Positions 41,690 through 50,680 are shown, counted from the first letter of the stretch. The stretch is DNA of 64,000 nucleotides from Clostridiales bacterium (GCA_019420945.1 JAHZGF010000035.1:1-64000), one strand, 5' to 3'. A program made the numbers and translations. The notes: generated from the letters alone by a model not told the origin.

Positions 41690-42781
41690 ATGTCTAGCCG
41701 CGTATTTCAGAGCGTTGTTCTGCAGCTGAAAGAGAGCACCAGCCGTACCATTGGCGTGATCGATGCCAACGGCTCTGTGGTTGCCTGCAGTGAGCTTTCC
41801 CGCATTGGTGAGACTCTGCCTAATTCTGTGGAGGCCATTTCCGCGGAGCACGGGGGACTGGTGGTCCAGAATGCCAACACCTTTAAGGCGCTGAACGGTT
41901 TGGGTGCTCAGTTTGACTATGCCGTGTTTGTCTCTGGTGAGGACGACCTGGCGGGCACCATCTGTTCCATGTCCGCCGTGGCCCTGAACGGTGCCAAGAC
42001 CTATTTTGAGGAAAAGCACGACAAAGCCGCCTTTGTCAAAAGCATCCTGTCGGATAACATCCTGTTGGGTGACATCTATCTGCGGGCCAAGGAGCTGCAC
42101 TTTGTTTCCGAAGTGCCCCGGGCCGTGTTCCTGATCCGTCAGGAGGGCAGCGTGGATGTGTCGGTCATCGATGTGGTGCAGGGCCTCTATCCCGACCGCC
42201 AGACCGACTATGTCATCTCCATCAGTGAGACCGATGTGGCTCTGGTCAAGCAGGTGACGGAGAGCACCAACGCCAAGGATCTCTACAAGATCGCCAAGAG
42301 CATCGAGGAAACTGTGTCCTCTGAGCTGAAAATCAAGGTGGTCATCGGCATTGGCACTGTGGTCAACCACGTCCGGGATCTGGCCCGGGCCTATCAGGAA
42401 GCCCAGATGGCCATTGAGGTGGGCAAGGTCTTTGAGACCGAGCGCAGCGTGATCAATTATGAGAATCTGGGCATTGGCCGGCTGATTTACCAGCTGCCCA
42501 CCACCCTCTGCGAGATGTTCCTCCAGGAAGTGTTCAAGAAGAATCCCATTGACTCCCTGGATCAGGAGACCCTGTTCACCATCAATAAGTTCTTTGAGAA
42601 CAACCTGAACGTCTCTGAGACCGCCCGGAAGCTCTTCGTTCACCGGAATACTTTGGTCTACCGGTTGGAGAAGATCAAGAAGCTCACTGGACTGGATTTG
42701 AGAGAGTTTGACGACGCCATCACCTTCAAGGTGGCTCTGATGGTCAAAAAATACCTGACTTCCCGGGGAATTGACTTATAA
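41690..42781 (+). CDS. PucR/CdaR-family transcriptional regulator
   Basis: A 363-residue protein. The N-terminal part carries a sensor-like domain (IGVIDANGSVVACSELSRIG), the middle a GGDEF-like central domain seen in the family, and the C-terminus a PucR-type helix-turn-helix (FFENNLNVSETARKLFVHRNTLVYRLEKIKKLTGLDL). Its own promoter and terminator make it monocistronic, just upstream of ftsE. Family members sense purines, sugar diacids or amino acids. A link to cell division is only suggested by position. Confidence 0.85.
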   Translation: MSSRVFQSVVLQLKESTSRTIGVIDANGSVVACSELSRIGETLPNSVEAISAEHGGLVVQNANTFKALNGLGAQFDYAVFVSGEDDLAGTICSMSAVALNGAKTYFEEKHDKAAFVKSILSDNILLGDIYLRAKELHFVSEVPRAVFLIRQEGSVDVSVIDVVQGLYPDRQTDYVISISETDVALVKQVTESTNAKDLYKIAKSIEETVSSELKIKVVIGIGTVVNHVRDLARAYQEAQMAIEVGKVFETERSVINYENLGIGRLIYQLPTTLCEMFLQEVFKKNPIDSLDQETLFTINKFFENNLNVSETARKLFVHRNTLVYRLEKIKKLTGLDLREFDDAITFKVALMVKKYLTSRGIDL

Positions 42782-42796
42782 TTTGAACGGATTTTG

Positions 42797-42831
42797 CAAG
42801 CCGGCGCAGTTTTGCGCCGGCTTGGCTTTTT
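42797..42831 (+). terminator. Intrinsic terminator after the PucR-type gene
   Basis: The stem CAAGCCGGCGCA / TGCGCCGGCTTG has loop GTTT and is followed by a T-run. Confidence 0.93.
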
Positions 42832-42860
42832 GTCATCATTTGTGAAAATTTGAAATTAAA

Positions 42861-42889
42861 TTGACATAACTGCACGGAACATGTATAAT
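42861..42889 (+). promoter_or_regulatory. Consensus promoter of the ftsEX operon
   Basis: TTGACA (42861-42866) and TATAAT (42884-42889) have 17-bp spacing: a perfect vegetative promoter, 50 bp before ftsE. Confidence 0.93.
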
Positions 42890-42938
42890 TATCTCTGTGT
42901 TTGGACCTTATAACTAATCGAAATTACGAGGTATCCAT

Positions 42939-43649
42939 ATGATTCGTTTCAGTAATGTGAAAAAAACCTATCCCAATGGGACCGAGGCTTTGAAGGGGCT
43001 GTCCTTTGAACTGAAGGACGGAGAATTTGCCTTCCTGGTGGGTCCCTCCGGCGCCGGCAAGAGCACCATCCTCAGCCTGTTGACTGCAGAGGAGCCTATT
43101 TCCGGCGGCAGCCTGATGGTGAACGGCTATAACCTGAACACCATAAAGCCCCGGCAGGTGCCCTACCTGCGGCGCAGCCTGGGCATTGTGTTCCAGGACT
43201 TTCGTCTGATTGCCAAGAAGACCGTGTATGAAAACATGGCTTTTGCAATGCGGGTGATCGGAGCCTCTCCCAGAGAGATGCGCCGCCGGATCCCCTATGT
43301 GCTGGAGCTGGTGGGCCTGGAGGACAAGCAGGACCGCTTCCCCGGAGAACTCTCCGGTGGTGAGCAGCAGCGGGTGGCCATTGCCCGGGCGCTGGTGAAC
43401 AACCCCAGCACCATTATCGCCGATGAGCCCACCGGCAACCTGGACCCGGACCGCTCCCTGGAGATCATGACTCTGTTGGAGCGCATCAATGCCCTGGGCA
43501 CCACCATGCTGGTGGTCACCCACGAAAAGGGCCTGGTGAACCATTTCAATAAGCGAGTGATCCATATCGAGGACGGTGTGGTCGTCGGTGACGAGGAGGA
43601 CGGTTTCTACATCTATGAAAACACAGAAGAAGAGAAGAAAGAGTCGTAA
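42939..43649 (+). CDS. ftsE: Cell-division ABC ATPase FtsE
   Basis: A 236-residue ATPase that works with FtsX to switch on peptidoglycan hydrolases at the septum. It has Walker A GPSGAGKST (near residue 38), signature LSGGEQQR, Walker B IIADEPTGNLD and the switch His in VVTHEKG. The tail is slightly longer than usual (EDGFYIYENTEEEKKES) because ftsX starts inside it (35-base overlap). Confidence 0.95.
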   Translation: MIRFSNVKKTYPNGTEALKGLSFELKDGEFAFLVGPSGAGKSTILSLLTAEEPISGGSLMVNGYNLNTIKPRQVPYLRRSLGIVFQDFRLIAKKTVYENMAFAMRVIGASPREMRRRIPYVLELVGLEDKQDRFPGELSGGEQQRVAIARALVNNPSTIIADEPTGNLDPDRSLEIMTLLERINALGTTMLVVTHEKGLVNHFNKRVIHIEDGVVVGDEEDGFYIYENTEEEKKES

Positions 43650-44526
43650 TTTCGGCTACTATGTGCGGGAGGGCTTTGGAGGCATTTTTAGCCATGGCTT
43701 CATGTCCGTCGCTGCAATTACGATCATTGCCGCCTGCCTGCTGATCACCGGCAGCTTTTCTCTGGTGGCGGCCAATATTCAGTATAACCTGAGTAAGTTG
43801 ATGGAAGAAAATGAGTTCCTGGCCTATGTGGACGACTCTCTCTCCGAGGAGCAGGCCAGGGCGCTCCAGAGTCAGATTGAAGCGGTGGACAATGTGGCCA
43901 CTGTCACCTTTATCAGTCGGGATGAAGCAATGGATGATTACCTCCAGGAGCTGGGGGCGGAGGATGACCTTTACTCCAGCCTGCCCTCCTCTGTGCTGCG
44001 CCACCGGTATTCCATCAGTGTGGTGGACATCAGCCTGCTGTCGGAGACCATCCAGAATGTAAAGGCAATTGAAGGCATTGCCGATTACTCCGCCGCACTG
44101 GATGTGGCCAACGGCTTTGTCACTGTCCGCAACGTGGTCACCCTGGTGACCATCGGCATGGTGGCGGTGCTGCTGATTATCTCGCTGTTCATCGTTTCCA
44201 ATACCATTAAGCTGGCTACCCTGTCCCGGCAGGAGGAGATCGCCATCATGAAGATGTGCGGCGCTACCAACGGCTTTATTCGGATGCCCTTTGTCTATGA
44301 GGGCATCGTGCTGGGCCTGGCCAGCGCTCTGGTGGGCTTTGCCTGCCAGTGGGGTATTTATGAGCTGCTGATCAATGCCATTCGTACCTCCACCGGTATG
44401 CAGCTGGTCAGCATGATCCCCTTTGTGCAGCTGGCTCCCATCATGGCGGCTATCTTTGCTGGCGTGGGCCTGATCGTGGGTGTTTGCGGCAGCTTGATGA
44501 CCATTCGCAAATATCTCCAGGTTTGA
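43615..44526 (+). CDS. ftsX: Cell-division membrane protein FtsX
   Basis: A 303-residue protein. The start is ATG 43615, inside the end of ftsE, giving a basic head (MKTQKKRRKSRNFGYYVREGF). Four membrane segments are present: one near residue 35, then an extracellular domain (to about 175) that contacts the hydrolase, and three more (about 178-295). GATNGFIRMPFVYEGI is a typical FtsX loop. Partner candidates are the M23 hydrolase and the small membrane protein downstream. Confidence 0.95.
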   Translation: MKTQKKRRKSRNFGYYVREGFGGIFSHGFMSVAAITIIAACLLITGSFSLVAANIQYNLSKLMEENEFLAYVDDSLSEEQARALQSQIEAVDNVATVTFISRDEAMDDYLQELGAEDDLYSSLPSSVLRHRYSISVVDISLLSETIQNVKAIEGIADYSAALDVANGFVTVRNVVTLVTIGMVAVLLIISLFIVSNTIKLATLSRQEEIAIMKMCGATNGFIRMPFVYEGIVLGLASALVGFACQWGIYELLINAIRTSTGMQLVSMIPFVQLAPIMAAIFAGVGLIVGVCGSLMTIRKYLQV

Positions 44527-44538
44527 TGTGAGGCAAGC

Positions 44539-44670
44539 ATGGCACAACACAAGAAAAAGAAATACGGATGGGACCGGCGCAGAATCATGGTGGCAGTGAT
44601 TGCCGGCGCCATGGCGCTGCTGTTGCTGGTGCCCATTGTCTTGGAAATCTTCGCATTAGCGGTAGGTTGA
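44539..44670 (+). CDS. 43-residue membrane protein in the ftsEX operon
   Basis: ATG 44539, 12 bp after ftsX, with GTGAGG as a weak ribosome binding site. It has a basic head (MAQHKKKKYGWDRRR) and one membrane helix (MVAVIAGAMALLLLVPIVLEI). The stop is the TGA at 44668-44670, directly followed by the ribosome binding site of the M23 gene. The positive-inside pattern and tight fit between two division genes argue for a real gene. It may be a small partner of FtsX or the hydrolase. No family recognised. Confidence 0.7.
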   Translation: MAQHKKKKYGWDRRRIMVAVIAGAMALLLLVPIVLEIFALAVG

Positions 44671-44684
44671 GAGGAGCGAATCTG

Positions 44685-45959
44685 ATGAGCTTTTTGAGAA
44701 ACGGCGGGAAAACCTCCGGCGTGAAACGGGCGGTGTCCGGTACCGTTGCCGCCCTGATGGCCGTGGTCCTGATGGTAGGATCGGCGGGGGTTGCCCATGC
44801 GGCCAGCTCCGAGCGACTGGATAGCCTGAAGGAACAGGCCTCCACGCTGGAAAGCCAGGATTCTGCACTGCAAGATCAGCTGGATGCCCTGGAGAATCAG
44901 GCCAACTCCAAGCTCAATGAGAAGGCCGTTCTGGAGCAGCAGATTTCCGTCCTCTCGGCCCAGATCACCAATACTGAGGCACTGATTGCTGAATATGACG
45001 CTCAGATTGCCGACAAGCAGGTGGAACTGGAAGAGGCCCAGGCCCAGGAGGAAGAGTACTATGCCCTCTTCTGTGAGCGGGTTCGGGATATGGAGGAGCA
45101 GGGCGGCCTGTCCTATTGGTCCATCCTGTTTGGTTCCTCCAGTTTTACTGACTTGCTGGACCGGATTGTCTTTGTAAGCGACGTTATGGAGTATGACCAC
45201 CAGATGGTGCAGTCGCTGGAGGCGGCCCGCCAGGCGGTGGCCGATGCCAAGTCTGCGCTGGAGACCAGCCAGGCGGAACAGCAGGCCGCCAAGGCTGCGC
45301 TGGAGGAGCAGGAGGCGGAGCTGGCTGCCGATGAGGCAGCGGTGGATGCCGCCATTGCAGAGATCAACAGCCAGTCTGATGTTTATGCAAGCCAGCTGGA
45401 AGAGCTTAGAGCTCAGGCGGCGGATTTGGATGCCCAGATTGCCGAGGCCCAGAAGGCCTATGATGATGAAGTGGCAAAGGAGAAGGCAGAACAGGAGGCT
45501 GCTCAAAAGCCCTCGGGCGGCGGCAGTTCCTCCGGTGGCAGCTCCTCCGGCGGCAGTTCCTCTGGCTCCGGTCGGATCAGCATGGTGTGGCCCTGCGGCA
45601 GCACCCGGATTACATCCAACTTTGGCTATCGTGACAGCCCCACCGCCGGTGCCTCTTCGTACCATCAGGGCATTGACATCGGCGCCTCCACCGGCACCAG
45701 CATCTATGCGGCAGCCAGCGGAACGGTCACGGAAGCCAGTTACAGTTCCTCTCGGGGCTATTATGTGGTGATCTCCCATGGAAGCGGTGTCAGCACCGTG
45801 TATATGCACTGCAGCGAGCTTTACGTCAGCGCCGGGGATAAAGTTACCCAGGGCGAGACCATCGCCGCTGTGGGCAGCACAGGCATTTCTACTGGCCCTC
45901 ATCTGCACTTCGGTGTTATCGAGGACGGCGTCTATGTGAACCCCAGAAACTATGTGTAA
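44685..45959 (+). CDS. M23 peptidoglycan endopeptidase with coiled coil (EnvC/PcsB-like)
   Basis: A 424-residue protein starting at ATG 44685, with GAGGAG eight bases upstream. A signal peptide (to AHA, about 35) precedes a long coiled coil (about 38-280), a Ser/Gly linker and a LytM/M23 domain with zinc ligands intact (H and D in YHQGIDIGA, HLHFG). It should be secreted and held inactive until FtsEX changes shape through the coiled coil. The layout with ftsEX matches EnvC of Proteobacteria and PcsB-type systems of Gram-positives. The hydrolase probably cleaves septal peptide bridges. Confidence 0.9.
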   Translation: MSFLRNGGKTSGVKRAVSGTVAALMAVVLMVGSAGVAHAASSERLDSLKEQASTLESQDSALQDQLDALENQANSKLNEKAVLEQQISVLSAQITNTEALIAEYDAQIADKQVELEEAQAQEEEYYALFCERVRDMEEQGGLSYWSILFGSSSFTDLLDRIVFVSDVMEYDHQMVQSLEAARQAVADAKSALETSQAEQQAAKAALEEQEAELAADEAAVDAAIAEINSQSDVYASQLEELRAQAADLDAQIAEAQKAYDDEVAKEKAEQEAAQKPSGGGSSSGGSSSGGSSSGSGRISMVWPCGSTRITSNFGYRDSPTAGASSYHQGIDIGASTGTSIYAAASGTVTEASYSSSRGYYVVISHGSGVSTVYMHCSELYVSAGDKVTQGETIAAVGSTGISTGPHLHFGVIEDGVYVNPRNYV

Positions 45960-45965
45960 TTGATC

Positions 45966-45999
45966 AAGGGCCGCACCCCAATGGGATGCGGCCCTTTTC
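45966..45999 (+). terminator. Intrinsic terminator after the M23 gene
   Basis: The stem AAGGGCCGCA / TGCGGCCCTT is followed by TTCT. Confidence 0.82.
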
Positions 46000-46011
46000 T
46001 GTGACGAAACG

Positions 46012-46047
46012 AAAAACTCCGGCGCCTTAAATGGCGCCGGAGTTTTA
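46012..46047 (-). terminator. Intrinsic terminator after gdhA
   Basis: The stem AAACTCCGGCGCC / GGCGCCGGAGTTT has a 6-base loop and ends in T's on the minus strand. Confidence 0.9.
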
Positions 46048-46066
46048 GTGTTTTGGGAGTCGGGGA

Positions 46067-47416
46067 TTAGTAGCAGACACCCTGGGCCAGCATGGCGTCG
46101 GCCACCTTCAGGAAGCCGGCAATGTTGGCACCGGCCTGGATGTCGCCCTTCATGCCGAACTTCTCAGCGGCGGCGGCACAGTCGGCGTAGATGGTCTCCA
46201 TGATGCCCTTCAGCTTGCTGTCCACCTCGTCGAAGGTCCAGCTCAGGTGCTCAGCGTTCTGGCTCATCTCCAGACCGGAGGTAGCCACGCCGCCGGCGTT
46301 AGAAGCCTTGCCGGGGCTGTACAGCAGGCCGGCACCCTTGATGGCGGCAATGGCCTCGGGAGTGCAGGGCATGTTGGCACCCTCAAACACACCCAGGCAG
46401 CCATTGGCAATCAGGGTCTTGGCAGCAGCCTCGTCCACCTCGTTCTGGGTGGCGCAGGGAAGAGCGATGTCGCAGGGGACACTCCAGATGCCGGAGCAGC
46501 CTTCCACATACTTGGCGGAGGGGACATACTCCAGATAGGTGCTGATGCGAGCCCGCTTCTGCTCCTTGATGACCTGAATGACCTTGTAGTCGATGCCGTT
46601 CTCGTCCACGATGTAGCCGTTGGAGTCGCTCATGGCGATGACCTTGCCGCCCAGCTGGGTAGCCTTCTGGTTGGCGTAGATGGCCACGTTGCCGGAGCCG
46701 GAGATAACAACCTTCTTGCCCTCAAAGCTCTTGCCGTTGTCCCGGAGCTGGGCATCGGCAAAGTAGCACAGGCCGAAGCCGGTGGCCTCGGTACGAGCCA
46801 GGGAGCCGCCGTAGCTGAGGCCCTTGCCGGTGAGAACGCCGGTCCAGGAGTTGGACAGCCGCTTGTACTGACCAAACATGTAGCCGATCTCCCGGGCGCC
46901 CACGCCGATGTCGCCGGCGGGCACGTCGGTGTCGGGGCCGATGTGCTTGATGAGCTCGGTCATAAAGCTCTGGCAGAACCGCATGATCTCGCCGTCGGAC
47001 TTGCCCTTGGCGTCGAAGTCGGAGCCGCCCTTGCCACCGCCCATGGGCAGGGTGGTCAGAGCGTTCTTGAAGATCTGCTCAAAGCCTAGGAACTTGATGA
47101 TGGACAGATTCACGTTGTCACGGAACCGCAGGCCGCCCTTGTAGGGGCCGATGGCGGAGTTGAACTGAACGCGATAGCCGCGGTTGACCTGAACCTTGCC
47201 CTGATCGTCCACCCAGGGCACCCGGAACATAATGATGCGCTCGGGCTCCACAATGCGGCCGATAATGTTCTGCTGCTCGTAGCGGGGGTCAGCCTCCACC
47301 ACAGGAACCAGGGTCTCCAGCACTTCGTGGACGGCCTCCAGGAACTCGGACTGCTCAGCATAGCGGGCGGCCAGATCCTCATAAATGCCGTTCAGGTAAG
47401 CATTCTTGATGGACAT
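46067..47416 (-). CDS. gdhA: NADP-type glutamate dehydrogenase
   Basis: A 449-residue enzyme that makes glutamate from 2-oxoglutarate and ammonia. The start is the ATG at 47414-47416 (MSIKNAYLNGIYEDL), after AAGGAAGGAA. The usual hexameric family features are GGLRFRDNVNLSIIKFLGFEQIFKNAL, the active-site Lys in PMGGGKGGSDFD, PAGDIGVGAREIGYMFGQYK and the Rossmann VVISGSGNVAIYANQKA. Length suits the small hexameric type. A strong promoter lies about 115 bp upstream. Confidence 0.96.
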   Translation of the reverse strand: MSIKNAYLNGIYEDLAARYAEQSEFLEAVHEVLETLVPVVEADPRYEQQNIIGRIVEPERIIMFRVPWVDDQGKVQVNRGYRVQFNSAIGPYKGGLRFRDNVNLSIIKFLGFEQIFKNALTTLPMGGGKGGSDFDAKGKSDGEIMRFCQSFMTELIKHIGPDTDVPAGDIGVGAREIGYMFGQYKRLSNSWTGVLTGKGLSYGGSLARTEATGFGLCYFADAQLRDNGKSFEGKKVVISGSGNVAIYANQKATQLGGKVIAMSDSNGYIVDENGIDYKVIQVIKEQKRARISTYLEYVPSAKYVEGCSGIWSVPCDIALPCATQNEVDEAAAKTLIANGCLGVFEGANMPCTPEAIAAIKGAGLLYSPGKASNAGGVATSGLEMSQNAEHLSWTFDEVDSKLKGIMETIYADCAAAAEKFGMKGDIQAGANIAGFLKVADAMLAQGVCY

Positions 47417-47677
47417 AAAAAAACATTCCTTCCTTTTTCCAAAATGATGACCAGGGCCAGACGCCACCGGAAACCACCTCAGTAGGAAGAAATGCTCCGT
47501 GTACGCAAGACCCCGTCGCCTTGCGCCGTTATTATAGCGCGAAATGAAAGAAATTACAAGAAGAAATTCATTTTCTTCGAAAAAGAACAATGCTATGCAA
47601 AAAAACATCGAGAAATGAATAAACTTGCGAACCTAGCTGCAAATTCGGCACAGATCCGCAAGTTTTCCTGCAATTTA
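47417..47677 (-). other. gdhA leader and promoter region
   Basis: About 115 bases of untranslated leader precede gdhA. No known riboswitch consensus or strong hairpin was recognised in it. The rest, up to the thioesterase stop at 47678, is AT-rich without a gene. Confidence 0.5.
47531..47559 (-). promoter_or_regulatory. Promoter of gdhA
   Basis: On the minus strand, TTGTAA (47554-47559) and TATAAT (47531-47536) have 17-bp spacing. Confidence 0.85.
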
Positions 47678-48142
47678 TCAGTCCTCATCCAGGGCGGCGG
47701 CGGTATAGTGGACGCCGGTGCCGGTGGCAAAGGGTTTGTCCTCCCGGTCCTGCTGCCAGGCCAAGGCAGAGATGTAGGCCATATTTTTACCGGCGTGGAC
47801 AGCGGTAGCCCGGACAAAGATCCGCTGGCCCATCAGGGCGGGCCGGGGATAGGAGAGCTGAAGAGAGACCACCGGATTGTGGCGCATCCCTGCGTAATAC
47901 CAGGCCAGGGCGTTGATGGTGAGGCTGATGGCCTCAGCGATGACGCCGCCATGGACGGCCCCACCCTGGTTGCGCATCCAATCCTGGGGGTCAAAGGCAA
48001 AGACCAGGGATTTCGCGGCCTCGTCACAGGAGATTAGCTTCGGCAGCATCTGACCGCTGAAGGTGTTGGGGGCTTCCTCCGGCACCCGCTGGACAAAGTA
48101 TCTCAGGGCCTGCTCCATGGTCATCTGATGTTCCTCAGGCAT
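47678..48142 (-). CDS. Hotdog-fold acyl-CoA thioesterase (PaaI-like)
   Basis: A 154-residue protein starting at the ATG at 48140-48142 (MPEEHQMTMEQ) with GAGGAG upstream. Hotdog motifs are NQGGAVHGGVIAEAISLTINALAW (HGG turn and long helix) and the end strand MAYISALAWQQD. It resembles PaaI-type thioesterases, which free CoA from aryl or acyl thioesters. Substrate unknown. Confidence 0.85.
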   Translation of the reverse strand: MPEEHQMTMEQALRYFVQRVPEEAPNTFSGQMLPKLISCDEAAKSLVFAFDPQDWMRNQGGAVHGGVIAEAISLTINALAWYYAGMRHNPVVSLQLSYPRPALMGQRIFVRATAVHAGKNMAYISALAWQQDREDKPFATGTGVHYTAAALDED

Positions 48143-48293
48143 AAAAACACTCCTCAACTGAAAGATAAAATTCTGAACTTAAGTATAGCACAGGCTCAAT
48201 CAAAAGAAAAGCGTGGAAAAGGGCTTTACATTGGTGATTTAGTGTGCTACTATACTACAGTAATTGTTCCTGCAAAACTGGAGGGTTTGAGAG

Positions 48294-49085
48294 ATGAAAA
48301 AGATTACCAAACTATTTGCGCTGGTGCTGGCCCTGGCCATGGTATTTACCCTGGCCTCCTGCGGCGGCGGGAAAGAAAAGTCCATGGTTTACGCGGTGGA
48401 GGCCGGCTCTGCCGGTGAGGCATTGGCTCAGGAAAACGGCTGGGAGATCAACTCCGTGGACAGCCAGGCCCGGGCTCTGATGGAAGTGGATGCCGGTACC
48501 TCCGATGCGGCGGTCATCGACCTGCTGATGGCCGGCGCCATGGTGGGTGAGGGCACAAGCTATCCCAACCTGGCCTTTGGTGAAGAGCTAACCAGCGAAG
48601 AATACGGCGTGGGCTGCCGGAAGGGCAGTGACCTGGCTCAGTACATCAATGTGTTCTTCCAGGAGAGCTATGCCGACGGCACCATGCAGCAGATTGCCGA
48701 GACCTATGGTGTCCAGGCAGCTGTGCTGGAACAAGGAGAAGTTGAGACCTTTACTCCTGCAGAGACCGACAGTGATGTGGCCTATATCCAGGAGAAGGGC
48801 ACCCTGGTGGTGGGTATTACCGAGTTTGATCCCATGGATTACAAGGATGAGAATGGCGAGTGGATCGGCTTTGACGCGGATATGGCCCGGGCCGTGGCCG
48901 AGAAGCTGGGCGTGGAAGTGGAGTTCGTGGAGATTGAGTGGGACAACAAGATCTTCGAGCTGGACGCCAAGAGCATCGATGTGGTGTGGAACGGCATGAC
49001 CCTCACTGATGAAGTGATGAACTCTATGGAGTGCACCAACGCCTATTGCAAGAACGCGCAGGTGGTTGTGGCCCCGGTGGAGTAA
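48294..49085 (+). CDS. Amino-acid ABC transporter binding lipoprotein, circularly permuted order
   Basis: A 263-residue lipoprotein (Cys23 in LASC). The halves of the usual family-3 binding fold are in swapped order. Residues about 30-145 match the normal second lobe and C-terminus (AVEAGSAGEALAQENGW, AVIDLLMAGAM, EEYGVGCRKGSDL, YADGTMQQIAETYG). After a linker, residues about 167-263 match the normal N-terminal lobe (KGTLVVGITEFDPMDYKDENGEWIGFDADMARAVAEKLG, in order; VVWNGMTLTDE). It probably binds a polar amino acid and delivers it to the permease and ATPase encoded next. The gene is intact. Confidence 0.88.
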   Translation: MKKITKLFALVLALAMVFTLASCGGGKEKSMVYAVEAGSAGEALAQENGWEINSVDSQARALMEVDAGTSDAAVIDLLMAGAMVGEGTSYPNLAFGEELTSEEYGVGCRKGSDLAQYINVFFQESYADGTMQQIAETYGVQAAVLEQGEVETFTPAETDSDVAYIQEKGTLVVGITEFDPMDYKDENGEWIGFDADMARAVAEKLGVEVEFVEIEWDNKIFELDAKSIDVVWNGMTLTDEVMNSMECTNAYCKNAQVVVAPVE

Positions 49086-49107
49086 AGACTTCCCCCAGAA
49101 CAAATCA

Positions 49108-49137
49108 AAAGGCAGAGGGCGTTTGTCCTCTGCCTTT
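49108..49137 (+). terminator. Hairpin between binding-protein and permease genes
   Basis: The stem AAAGGCAGAGG / CCTCTGCCTTT has no following T-run. Such hairpins often stabilise the binding-protein mRNA and lower expression of the permease. Confidence 0.65.
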
Positions 49138-49168
49138 GAGGTGTTATCACGCATAAGGAGAAAGAACT

Positions 49169-49867
49169 ATGTTTACGACAGTTACCCTCTCCCTGCTGGA
49201 AGGTTTAGGAACAACGGTACAGATTTTTGCACTGACACTGCTGTTTTCGCTTCCGCTGGGATTGCTGATCGCCTTTGGAACCATGAGCAAATGGGCACCG
49301 CTGCGTTTCCTGGGGGCCAGATCCCCCAAGCTGGTGGCCTTCCGGCCCATCAGCGCCCTGTTTGGCGTTGTTGTCTGGATCATCCGGGGTACTCCGCTGA
49401 TGCTGCAGCTCATCATCATCTACTACGGCCCCGGCATGTGGTTTGACAACAACATCTGGGGCAATGGCCGTCTCACCGCCTGTGTAGTGGCCTTCGTCAT
49501 CAACTACGCTTGCTACTTCTCCGTGATCTATCGGGGCGGAATTGAGGGTGTCCCCGCCGGCCAGCGGGAGGCCGGCGAGGTGCTGGGTATGACCCGGAGC
49601 CAGATTTTCTTTAAGGTCACCCTGCTGCAGATGATCAAGCGCATCGTGCCCCCCATGTCCAATGAGATCATCACCCTGGTCAAGGACACCTCCTTGGCTC
49701 GGATTATCGCCATCAGCGAACTCATCAAGTCCGGTGAACGGTTCATGAAGTCCGACGGTATTACTTGGCCGCTGTTCTATACCGGCCTGTTCTATCTGGC
49801 CTTCAGCGGTATTCTCACCCTTCTCTTTAACTATATTGAGAAGAAGATGAGCTATTTTAAGGTGTAA
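49169..49867 (+). CDS. Amino-acid ABC transporter permease
   Basis: A 232-residue membrane protein of the HisM/GlnP family with about five membrane helices. The start MFTTVTLSLLEGLGTTVQIFAL is typical, and the EAA loop that contacts the ATPase is clear (PAGQREAGEVLGMTRSQIFFKVTLLQ). AAGGAG precedes ATG 49169. It probably acts as a homodimer, since only one permease gene is present. Confidence 0.94.
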   Translation: MFTTVTLSLLEGLGTTVQIFALTLLFSLPLGLLIAFGTMSKWAPLRFLGARSPKLVAFRPISALFGVVVWIIRGTPLMLQLIIIYYGPGMWFDNNIWGNGRLTACVVAFVINYACYFSVIYRGGIEGVPAGQREAGEVLGMTRSQIFFKVTLLQMIKRIVPPMSNEIITLVKDTSLARIIAISELIKSGERFMKSDGITWPLFYTGLFYLAFSGILTLLFNYIEKKMSYFKV

Positions 49868-49881
49868 GGAGGGGAGACAAC

Positions 49882-50667
49882 ATGGCTATTTTGGAAGTAC
49901 GGGGACTGCGAAAATCCTTTGGCGGCCTGGAGGTGCTCAAGGGCATCGAGCTTTCGCTGGAACAGGGCCAGGTGCTCTCCATCATCGGTTCCTCCGGCAG
50001 CGGCAAAACCACGCTGCTGCGGTGCATCAACCTGCTGGAGCGGCCTACCCAGGGCCAGGTGCTCATCAACGGGGAAACCCTCTTTGACGCCTCGGACAAG
50101 TCGGGACAGTGGGAGAAAGACCTGCGGAAAAAGCGGCTCCACTTTGGATTCGTGTTCCAGTCCTTTAATCTGTTCCCCCAGTACACGGCCCTGCAGAACG
50201 TGATGCTGGCCCCGGAGCTGCTGGCCCGGGAGCAGCCCGATTACAAGAAGGAGCGCCGGGAGATCCGGGAGCGGCTGCGTTGGGAGGCTCAGGGCTACCT
50301 GGCCCGGGTGGGCTTGGCGGATAAACTGGACTTTTATCCCCACCAGCTCTCCGGCGGTCAGCAGCAGCGGGTGGCTATCGCCCGGGCCCTGGCCATGAAG
50401 CCGGATATCCTGTGCTTTGACGAACCCACCTCCGCCCTGGATCCGGAACTCACCGGAGAGGTGCTGAAGGTGATCCGCTCCCTGGCGGATCAGAATACCA
50501 CCATGCTGATTGTCACCCACGAGATGGCCTTTGCCCGGGATGTGGCGGACCAGGTGGTGTTTATGGACGGCGGCGTTGTGGTAGAGCAGGGAGACCCCCG
50601 GGAGATCATCGATCACCCCAAGGAGGAACGTACCCGGCAATTTCTGGCTCGGTTCAGCGAGCAGTAA
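49882..50667 (+). CDS. Amino-acid ABC transporter ATPase
   Basis: A 261-residue ATPase of the GlnQ/HisP class. It has Walker A GSSGSGKTT (near residue 38), the Q-loop in FGFVFQSFNLFPQYT, signature LSGGQQQR, Walker B ILCFDEPTSALD and the switch H in VTHEMAFA. It contains a short extra segment after the Q-loop (REQPDYKKERREIRERL). Last gene of the transporter operon. Confidence 0.95.
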   Translation: MAILEVRGLRKSFGGLEVLKGIELSLEQGQVLSIIGSSGSGKTTLLRCINLLERPTQGQVLINGETLFDASDKSGQWEKDLRKKRLHFGFVFQSFNLFPQYTALQNVMLAPELLAREQPDYKKERREIRERLRWEAQGYLARVGLADKLDFYPHQLSGGQQQRVAIARALAMKPDILCFDEPTSALDPELTGEVLKVIRSLADQNTTMLIVTHEMAFARDVADQVVFMDGGVVVEQGDPREIIDHPKEERTRQFLARFSEQ

Positions 50668-50680
50668 GACGCGCGAAAAG

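Noticed and set aside
47417..47530. Riboswitch in the gdhA leader
   Set aside because: No glutamine, glycine or other known aptamer consensus or strong hairpin could be seen.
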